Source: an uncultured Rhodospirillaceae bacterium (GTDB lineage: Bacteria > Pseudomonadota > Alphaproteobacteria > RF32 > CAG-239). Taken from it: a DNA stretch of 10,552 bases. A model generated the notes under the pieces. It searched no databases and was not told the DNA's origin. It worked only from the letters and a program-made list of their open reading frames with translations. The position numbers and the translations under genes are program-made. The stretch's first letter is position 1, and the number at the start of each line of letters is the position of its first letter. Positions 5,746 to 10,552 of the stretch are shown piece by piece. The DNA lies in NCBI GenBank assembly GCA_900320035.1, contig ONQU01000100.1, forward strand, positions 1 through 10,552. Direction: 5' to 3'.

Positions 5746-6399
5746 ATGAAATACTCTCGTTCCGCAATTACTCAACTCACCAGATGGTATAAACAAATTT
5801 TAATCAAATGTGCGATTTTGAATGCGGCAATTTTAGTCGGTTCATTCGGGAATCCGGCTGTGGCCGATGCATCGGAAATCAATCAGACCGGTGTGCCGTA
5901 TGCAACAGCGACCAGTATTCAACATAGCGGTAATGTCTTTAATATCAGCACCACCACAACCAACGGTAAGGGTGATGTCGGTTTAAATACTTTCGGCAAA
6001 TTTAATGTCAGTGAAGGTGATGTTGCCAATTTAAATTTAATCAATCAGCAGGATAAGTTGGTCAATTTGGTGTTTGACAGTTCTGCTTCGCATATTGACG
6101 GTGCCGATAAGAACATATTGGGGATGTCAGGTAAGAGTTCTGATTGGCAGAATATTCTAAACGGATCTGCCGTTTATCTTTTCACGGATATTGCTTTGGC
6201 AGAACGTCTCAAAAAAGAGTTGGGACAAATGAAAAGCGGTTATGTTCCTTGTTCAAATATGGAAAGTTGGAGATATTCTGATGATCCCAAAGATACCGGG
6301 CGTTTTTGGATTAACGCCATCCAAAAAGAAACTGAAGACAGTAAAAATAGTTTTTTGCAGCAATTAAACAAAATAGGGGATCGAGATTATCCGGCATAA
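5746..6399 (+). CDS. Truncated or chimeric filamentous adhesin-like protein (signal peptide plus start of TPS-type domain)
   Basis: Residues 1-40 resemble the extended signal peptide of large adhesins: a basic N-region with RSAITQLTRWYKQ, a hydrophobic AILNAAILVGSF, and a cleavage site after PAVA. Residues 60-118 (SGNVFNISTTTTNG, LNTFGKFNVSEGDVANLNL) match the start of the secretion domain of LktA/filamentous-haemagglutinin-type adhesins, which are usually thousands of residues long and form beta-helices. After SHIDG (about residue 119, base 6100) the expected beta-helix pattern stops. It is replaced by a roughly 98-residue polar, partly helical tail that I do not recognise, with no repeats. 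The protein is only 217 residues. It is either a deletion product, a recombination chimera or a small secreted variant. There is a good promoter but no clear Shine-Dalgarno sequence (only AAAGAAAG upstream). Family assignment of the N-terminus is fairly secure; functionality is doubtful. Confidence 0.75.
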   Translation: MKYSRSAITQLTRWYKQILIKCAILNAAILVGSFGNPAVADASEINQTGVPYATATSIQHSGNVFNISTTTTNGKGDVGLNTFGKFNVSEGDVANLNLINQQDKLVNLVFDSSASHIDGADKNILGMSGKSSDWQNILNGSAVYLFTDIALAERLKKELGQMKSGYVPCSNMESWRYSDDPKDTGRFWINAIQKETEDSKNSFLQQLNKIGDRDYPA

Positions 6400-6482
6400 G
6401 GACAATTTCTTTTTTATAGTTCATTGAAAATAAACAATTATGTGATATGGCGACATATAGGCCGAGTATTAGGGATAACAAA

Positions 6483-7058
6483 ATGGATTTTGCAATATTA
6501 GTCAACAAAGAAAACTTGCTACCTCGTCATTATATTCCGGAAGGATTGATTGAAATACATGAGCCGACCGGTTCAAAGCTGGATAAAACGTATGTTAACC
6601 GGCTCAATATCGAGGCATATAAAGCTTTTCAAAAAATGCAAAAAGCAGCAAAGCAAGAAGGATATGAAATATTTATTGATTCCTCATACCGAACTTATGA
6701 GTATCAAGAACAGCTGTTTAATAAGCTCGTTGCGGAAAAAGGAATGGAATATGCGCGAAAGTTTGTGGCGATGCCAGGCGGAAGTGAACATCAGACAGGT
6801 TTAGCCATTGATATAATATTTAGAAGAAACGGTGAAATGATAGAAGAACAAAAAGCCGAAGATGCCGAGATTAAATGGCTGTTTGCCAATGCTCATAAAT
6901 ATGGTTTCATTTTAAGATATCCCAAAGAAAAAGAAAATATTACCGGTTTTAATTTTGAACCGTGGCATTTTAGGTATGTCGGCACGGAATTATCGGAAAA
7001 AATATATGCTGCAGGTCTGACTTTGGAAGAATATCACACGCAATTATCTGGTTTATAA
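6483..7058 (+). CDS. VanY/VanXY-like D-alanyl-D-alanine carboxypeptidase, peptidase M15B (191 aa)
   Basis: This is a zinc peptidase of the family that removes terminal D-Ala from peptidoglycan precursors or cleaves D-Ala-D-Ala. Zinc ligands are His103 and Asp110 in SEHQTGLAID and His162 in EPWHFRYVG, with Glu159 as catalytic base. The substrate-binding SSYRT is at residues 67-71. The start is placed at ATG 6483 because AGGG lies 8 bases upstream; an in-frame ATG at 6447 has no binding site. No signal peptide or anchor is visible from either start. That is unlike most VanY proteins and like cytoplasmic VanXY enzymes of about 190 residues. The C-terminal half (YGFILRYP, EPWHFRYVG, LEEYH) also recalls VanXY. 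No vanA/vanC-type ligase or vanT gene is seen nearby, so resistance should not be inferred. A recycling or cell-wall-editing role, or an endolysin-like role, is possible. The gene sits 10 bases before the next fragment. Confidence 0.88.
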   Translation: MDFAILVNKENLLPRHYIPEGLIEIHEPTGSKLDKTYVNRLNIEAYKAFQKMQKAAKQEGYEIFIDSSYRTYEYQEQLFNKLVAEKGMEYARKFVAMPGGSEHQTGLAIDIIFRRNGEMIEEQKAEDAEIKWLFANAHKYGFILRYPKEKENITGFNFEPWHFRYVGTELSEKIYAAGLTLEEYHTQLSGL

Positions 7059-7068
7059 AATTTTTCAG

Positions 7069-7335
7069 ATGAGAAAGTTCGGATTTAAAATATTCAGTAG
7101 AAATCTTCACACAGCGCCGGCGCTGATTAAAGAGTGTGCCGAATTTACTCATTCTGTTGATGATGTTTTCATCGAACTGACGGCATGTTGTGATACAACT
7201 GATGATGATTGGATTGAAATAAAAAAACAAATCGGTAACGTAGATGTACAGATTCACGCTGCACATTCTAACTTTAATCCCGGTTGCAAAGAATTAGTTC
7301 AACAAAATCAGGAAATTTTAGCATTGCGATTCTAG
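7069..7335 (+). pseudogene. N-terminal fragment of a TIM-barrel sugar isomerase/epimerase-like protein (88 aa)
   Basis: The sequence MRKFGFKIFSRNLHTAPALIKE followed by VFIELTA, DDDWIEIKKQIG and VQIHAAHSNF looks like the first strands and helices of the xylose-isomerase-like TIM-barrel (AP endonuclease 2) family, whose members are about 250-280 residues. The frame stops after QEILALRF, where a full protein would continue into the third strand. I see no continuation in the other frames downstream, so most of the barrel has been lost by deletion rather than a simple frameshift. It starts 10 bases after the carboxypeptidase stop, without a clear ribosome binding site. The intact relative probably acted on a sugar or sugar phosphate. 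The fragment is not expected to be active. Alternative: a short stand-alone peptide, which seems unlikely. Confidence 0.65.
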
Positions 7336-7394
7336 AATCAAAGATTATCGCTATTTGAAAGCATTACTCTCAATTTAATATTTTTGTGTAAAAT

Positions 7395-7425
7395 TTGCTG
7401 TTTTTTATCATAATCTTTATATAAG
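7395..7425 (+). promoter_or_regulatory. Weak candidate promoter for the CstA-family gene
   Basis: TTGCTG at 7395-7400 (3 of 6) is followed by TATATA at 7418-7423 (17-base spacer) or TATAAG at 7420-7425 (19-base spacer). It lies 55 bases before the start codon, in an AT-rich stretch (7336-7479) with no other feature. Confidence 0.35.
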
Positions 7426-7479
7426 CTGTTATCTTAGGTTGCAGAATAAATTTAAAGCAGTTTGTTAAAGGGGTTAAGA

Positions 7480-8901
7480 ATGGTCGTTTTTTTGTTAGCG
7501 TTATTTGCTTTAATATCAGGTTATATCATCTACGGAACAATCGTTGAAAAAGTTTTCGGAGTGGATGAAAAGGCCGTTACACCGGCGGTAGCAAAATGCG
7601 ATCATGTTGATTTTATGGTGTTGCCAACATGGCGTGTTTTCTTAATCCAATTTCTTAATATTGCAGGCTTAGGTCCTGTTTTTGGGGCAATTTTAGGTGC
7701 ACTATATGGGCCGGTGGCATTGTTATGGATTGTCTTAGGTTCTATTTTTGCCGGTGGTGTGCATGATTATATGTCGGGAATGATTTCATTAAAAGAAGGG
7801 GGAAAATCACTGGTTTGTTTGGTGGAAAAGTATTTGGGAAGTCAAATTAAAAGCCTCTTTTTAATCTTTATGATTTTGTTTCTTTTGCTTTTGGGAGCGG
7901 TTTTCGCTATGAGTCCGGCACATATGCTGGCAGATTTATGGAATATTGAATTTATCTGGTGTTTACTAGCCATTTTCACCTACTATTTTATGGCAACCCT
8001 GTTGCCGATTGATAAAATTATCGGACGTTTCTATCCTTTGTTTGCCTTGTTTTTAATTGGTGCAACAGCAGCACTGATGTTTATTTTATTTACAAACGGC
8101 CAAGAATTTTATCCGAATCTGACGCTGAAAAATTTACATCCGTCGGGACGACCGATTTTTCCGTTAATGTTCGTAACGATTGCATGCGGGGCTCTCAGTG
8201 GCTTTCATGCCACGCAATCACCTTTAATGGCACGTTGTGTCGCCAATGAAAAACACGGGCGAGTTATTTTTTATGGCGCGATGATAACCGAGGGAATTGT
8301 GGCTTTAATATGGGCTACGTTAGGTATGGCGTTCTATCAAGGCGGTGACGGTTTAAACGCGATGATTGTTAAAAGCGGCCCGGGGGGTGTGGTTTCTGAT
8401 ATTGCTAATGGTTACTTAGGCTCATTTGGTGGAATGTTGACGGTTTTTGCGGTCGTTTTGCTATCCATTACTTCCGGTGATACCGCCTTTCGCTCGGCTC
8501 GATTAACGATTGGTGATTATTGGCATAAAGAAAGCCAAACATTTAAAAAGCGCCTATCCATAAGTGTTGTTGTACTTTCCGGCGGCATTGCCATGAGCTT
8601 TTTTGATTTAACGACAATATGGACCTATTTTGGTTGGGCGAACCAATGTTTGGCAACCATTACTTTATGGATGGCGACGTTCTATCTACGTAAATATCAA
8701 AAATTCTATTGGTTGACATTGGTACCGGCCGTATTTATGACTTCTATTTCGACCACCTATATTCTTTACGATAAAATCGGTTTTAATTTGAGTATTGAAT
8801 GGTCGGAAAGTATCGGCATAGCTATTGCTTTAATTGCCGCAATAAGCTTTTTATCTGCTCATAAATTGAAGATGACCAAGCCGCAAAAAATGGAAATTTA
8901 A
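7480..8901 (+). CDS. cstA: CstA-family carbon starvation/peptide or pyruvate transporter (473 aa)
   Basis: This is an inner-membrane transporter. Members of the family import pyruvate or peptides, as in BtsT and CstA of E. coli. About 12 hydrophobic segments can be counted across the length. Family signatures are PTWRVFLIQFLNIAGLGP near residues 49-66, GGVHDYMSG, GFHATQSPLMARC near 240-252, and LLSITSGDTAFRSARL in the C-terminal half. It is the short version (about 470-480 residues) found in many anaerobes, not the 700-residue enterobacterial form. The start ATG 7480 has AAAGGGG 6 bases upstream; the in-frame TTG at 7462 lies before that site and is rejected. The gene is flanked by a degenerate fragment upstream and an independent promoter downstream, so it is probably monocistronic. 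No clear terminator follows it. In a fermentative organism, pyruvate or peptide uptake is likely; the exact substrate cannot be read from the sequence. Confidence 0.92.
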   Translation: MVVFLLALFALISGYIIYGTIVEKVFGVDEKAVTPAVAKCDHVDFMVLPTWRVFLIQFLNIAGLGPVFGAILGALYGPVALLWIVLGSIFAGGVHDYMSGMISLKEGGKSLVCLVEKYLGSQIKSLFLIFMILFLLLLGAVFAMSPAHMLADLWNIEFIWCLLAIFTYYFMATLLPIDKIIGRFYPLFALFLIGATAALMFILFTNGQEFYPNLTLKNLHPSGRPIFPLMFVTIACGALSGFHATQSPLMARCVANEKHGRVIFYGAMITEGIVALIWATLGMAFYQGGDGLNAMIVKSGPGGVVSDIANGYLGSFGGMLTVFAVVLLSITSGDTAFRSARLTIGDYWHKESQTFKKRLSISVVVLSGGIAMSFFDLTTIWTYFGWANQCLATITLWMATFYLRKYQKFYWLTLVPAVFMTSISTTYILYDKIGFNLSIEWSESIGIAIALIAAISFLSAHKLKMTKPQKMEI

Positions 8902-8970
8902 TGTTTTCACGCGGTTTACAAGCCTCTATCTAATGTCTATTACAGGCATATATTAAGGTATATATAAAAT

Positions 8971-9002
8971 ATTTTGCAAAATGTGATAAAATCGATTGCA
9001 AT
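8971..9002. promoter_or_regulatory. Paired TTGCAA palindromes, candidate operator of the nuoE-like operon
   Basis: ATTTTGCAAAAT (8971-8982) is a perfect 12-base palindrome and ATTGCAAT (8995-9002) a perfect 8-base palindrome. Their centres are exactly 22 bases apart, about two helical turns, so they would lie on one DNA face. The second overlaps the -35 hexamer. The arrangement fits a dimeric regulator bound twice, but AT-rich sequence makes chance palindromes possible. Confidence 0.4.
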
Positions 9003-9023
9003 ATAAAAATTTTTCAATAGAAT
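8996..9023 (+). promoter_or_regulatory. Predicted promoter of the nuoE/nuoF-like operon
   Basis: The -35 TTGCAA (8996-9001, 4 of 6), a 16-base spacer and -10 TAGAAT (9018-9023, 5 of 6) predict a start near 9030. The leader is about 38 bases and ends in the ribosome binding site AAGGAG (9056-9061). Confidence 0.55.
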
Positions 9024-9067
9024 GTGCGCAGATATTTTAATATAACATTATTTTTAAGGAGACTAAA

Positions 9068-9544
9068 ATGGATAATGAGCCGGAGTTGGGTTGTAAAGTT
9101 GGTGAAAAGTGGCATAAAAAGCGCGGTGCGCTGATTATGGCTTTGCACGAAATACAAAGTGTGAAAGGATATGTTGATTGGAAAGACGCTATGGCATTGG
9201 CGCAATCTATGAATATTCCGTTGGCTCGTATTTATGAGGTTTTGACATTCTATAACTTTTTCAAACTGGTCGCACCGGGAAAAGCTGTTATCTCGGTTTG
9301 CACCGGCACGGCATGCTACTTAAAAGGTAATGATAAAGTTTTAGAAAAATTTAAATCGGAATTAAAAATTAAAGAAGGCGAAAGCACGCCGGACGGACTT
9401 TTCCATTTGCAATGCGTGCGTTGCGTCGGTTGTTGCGGTTTGGCACCGGTTTGTGTGGTTAACGGCAAAACCTATGGCCGGATGACGCCGGAGCAAGTTC
9501 CGGAAATTTTAAATGAATGGCGTGAAGTGTTTAAGGAGGCTTAA
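9068..9544 (+). CDS. nuoE: NuoE-like [2Fe-2S] subunit, probably of an NAD(P)-linked hydrogenase or related complex
   Basis: This is a thioredoxin-fold [2Fe-2S] electron carrier, 24-kDa subunit family of complex I. An N-terminal helical part (residues 1-68) precedes the cluster domain. Ligands are Cys78 and Cys83 (CTGTAC, C-x4-C) and Cys119 and Cys123 (CVGCC, C-x3-C), followed by GLAPV. The details TACYLKG and RCVGCCGLAPVCVVNG resemble HydC/HndA subunits of [FeFe] hydrogenases more than respiratory NuoE; this is a judgement from memory of those families. Extra cysteines occur at 116 and 122. Length, 158 residues, is normal. The start has AAGGAG 6 bases upstream. The stop lies 3 bases before the NuoF-like gene, whose ribosome binding site AAGGAGG (9533-9539) is inside the end of this gene, so the two are co-translated. 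It probably works in the cytoplasm, passing electrons to or from the FMN subunit. Confidence 0.92.
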   Translation: MDNEPELGCKVGEKWHKKRGALIMALHEIQSVKGYVDWKDAMALAQSMNIPLARIYEVLTFYNFFKLVAPGKAVISVCTGTACYLKGNDKVLEKFKSELKIKEGESTPDGLFHLQCVRCVGCCGLAPVCVVNGKTYGRMTPEQVPEILNEWREVFKEA

Positions 9545-9547
9545 GAG

Positions 9548-10552
9548 ATGGTTGATATAGCAGAAATCAGAAAAAAGTTTGATATTCACGAATTAGCCAG
9601 TAAAAAGTTGGCGGAAATTGAAAAATATGATTGTAGCATCTATTGTTGCCATTCAACCGGTTGTAAGTCTTCCGGCAGTGATGATTTAATCGCTTTGGCT
9701 AAAGAAATTTTGGAAAAGAATAATTTAACCGAAAAAGTGCGGATTGTGGCCACCGGTTGTATGGGTTTATGTGCGCAAGGACCGCTGATTAGAGTGGAAA
9801 TCAAAGGTAAAAAAGACATTCTATTTAAGCATGTTGATTTGAATATCGCCCGTATCATTATGGAAAAATATGTTATTCCGGGAGTTTCCGAATCTGGTGA
9901 TATTGCTTTAGCAGATGAGTTAAAAGAACATGTTTTGTCGCTGGATATGCCATTTTTTACCAAGCAGGAAAAAGTTGTGTTGAAGAATACCGGTCACATT
10001 GATCCGGAAGATATCGAAGAATATATGGCTAGAGGAGGGTATTTAGCCTTAGAAAAAGCCTTAAAAACCATGACACCACAAGAAGTGGTTGATTTAATTA
10101 AAAAATCCGGTTTACGTGGTCGCGGTGGCGGCGGTTTTTCAACCGGTATGAAATGGGAATTGGCCGCCAAAGTACCAACGGTTGATGAAAAATTCATCAT
10201 TTGTAATGGTGATGAAGGTGATCCGGGCGCTTATATGGATCGTTCGATTTTGGAAGGTGATCCACATGCCGTTATTGAAGGTATGATGATTGCCGCCTAT
10301 GCTATTGGTGCCACATTCGGTTGGTTTTACATCAGAGCTGAATATCCGTTGGCAGTAGAAAGACTGAAAAAAGCCATTCAAGAGTGCCGTAAAAAATTAT
10401 TGCTTGGTAACAACATTATGGGTAGTGATTTCTCGTTTAATGTTGATATTCGTCTTGGCGCCGGTGCTTTTGTGTGCGGCGAAGAAACAGCTTTAATTCA
10501 TTCTATTGAAGGCGCAAGAGGAACACCGCGTCCGCGTCCGCCATATCCGACC
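9548..10552 (+). CDS. nuoF: NuoF-like FMN/NADH-binding subunit with N-terminal [2Fe-2S] domain (3' end outside the window)
   Basis: This is the diaphorase subunit that exchanges electrons with NAD(P)H through FMN. Exactly 335 codons are visible and the frame is open at the window edge. Residues 29-110 form an extra thioredoxin-like [2Fe-2S] domain with Cys34/Cys39 (CHSTGC) and Cys71/Cys75 (CMGLC), which respiratory NuoF lacks. The NuoF core follows: GLRGRGGGGFSTGMKW (188-203) for FMN, NGDEGDPGAYMDR (220-232) for NADH, LEGDPH (235-240), and GAGAFVCGEETAL (304-316). The final visible PRPRPPYP is typical of HydB/HndC/HymB subunits of electron-bifurcating hydrogenases and some NAD-linked formate dehydrogenases. 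The SLBB and C-terminal [4Fe-4S] domains lie beyond the edge. ATG 9548 has AAGGAGG 8 bases upstream. With nuoE it forms an operon that probably continues with the catalytic subunit. Confidence 0.93.
   Translation, partial: MVDIAEIRKKFDIHELASKKLAEIEKYDCSIYCCHSTGCKSSGSDDLIALAKEILEKNNLTEKVRIVATGCMGLCAQGPLIRVEIKGKKDILFKHVDLNIARIIMEKYVIPGVSESGDIALADELKEHVLSLDMPFFTKQEKVVLKNTGHIDPEDIEEYMARGGYLALEKALKTMTPQEVVDLIKKSGLRGRGGGGFSTGMKWELAAKVPTVDEKFIICNGDEGDPGAYMDRSILEGDPHAVIEGMMIAAYAIGATFGWFYIRAEYPLAVERLKKAIQECRKKLLLGNNIMGSDFSFNVDIRLGAGAFVCGEETALIHSIEGARGTPRPRPPYPT

Noticed and set aside
6447..6482. Upstream ATG start for the VanY-like gene
   Set aside because: It lacks a ribosome binding site, adds no signal peptide, and the ATG at 6483 has AGGG at the right distance.
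8917..8947. GCCT...AGGC inverted repeat after the CstA-family gene as a terminator
   Set aside because: The stem is only 4 base pairs with a loop of about 20 bases and no U-tract.
9640..10381. Three minus-strand frames opposite the NuoF-like gene
   Set aside because: The plus strand encodes a continuous NuoF-family protein with all motifs; the minus frames have no motif or start signal.
1..10552. CRISPR arrays, insertion sequences, integrases or phage genes
   Set aside because: No regularly spaced repeats, transposase or integrase motifs were found on either strand.

Overview
The window looks like chromosome of an AT-rich, probably anaerobic or fermentative, host-associated Alphaproteobacterium. 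This is inference. It rests on a SAM-II-type riboswitch (a class found mainly in Alphaproteobacteria), an autotransporter/two-partner-secretion adhesin start of the LktA/filamentous-haemagglutinin kind, and a NuoE/NuoF pair of the type found in NAD-linked [FeFe] hydrogenases. No ribosomal RNA or other strong taxonomic marker is present.

Left part (1-3282). The 3' two thirds of thrS (threonyl-tRNA synthetase) end at a strong bidirectional terminator. A small exported protein of unknown function (minus strand) is transcribed towards that terminator. Divergent from it, with its own promoter, lies a 527-residue soluble protein of unknown function with a highly charged helical tail.

Middle part (3285-5128). 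This is a SAM-cycle locus: mtnN (methylthioadenosine/S-adenosylhomocysteine nucleosidase, minus) and metK (SAM synthetase, plus) are divergent. The metK leader carries a SAM-II-like pseudoknot that contains the Shine-Dalgarno sequence, so SAM would shut off its own synthesis while mtnN removes SAM by-products. The MetK is an unusually short, divergent form of 335 residues.

Right-centre part (5129-7479). A tRNA-Pro(CGG) is followed by a terminator whose stem includes the tRNA CCA end. Next comes an unexplained GC-rich non-coding segment of about 100 bases. After it are three genes that suggest recombination and decay: a truncated or chimeric adhesin start, a cytoplasmic VanY/VanXY-like carboxypeptidase, and an N-terminal fragment of a TIM-barrel sugar isomerase-like protein.

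Right part (7480-10552). A CstA-family transporter is followed by a new transcription unit with paired TTGCAA palindromes in its promoter. It encodes a NuoE-like [2Fe-2S] protein and the start of a NuoF-like FMN/NADH subunit that carries its own N-terminal [2Fe-2S] domain. This is the architecture of electron-bifurcating or NAD(P)-reducing hydrogenases. The operon runs off the right edge, so its catalytic subunit cannot be seen.
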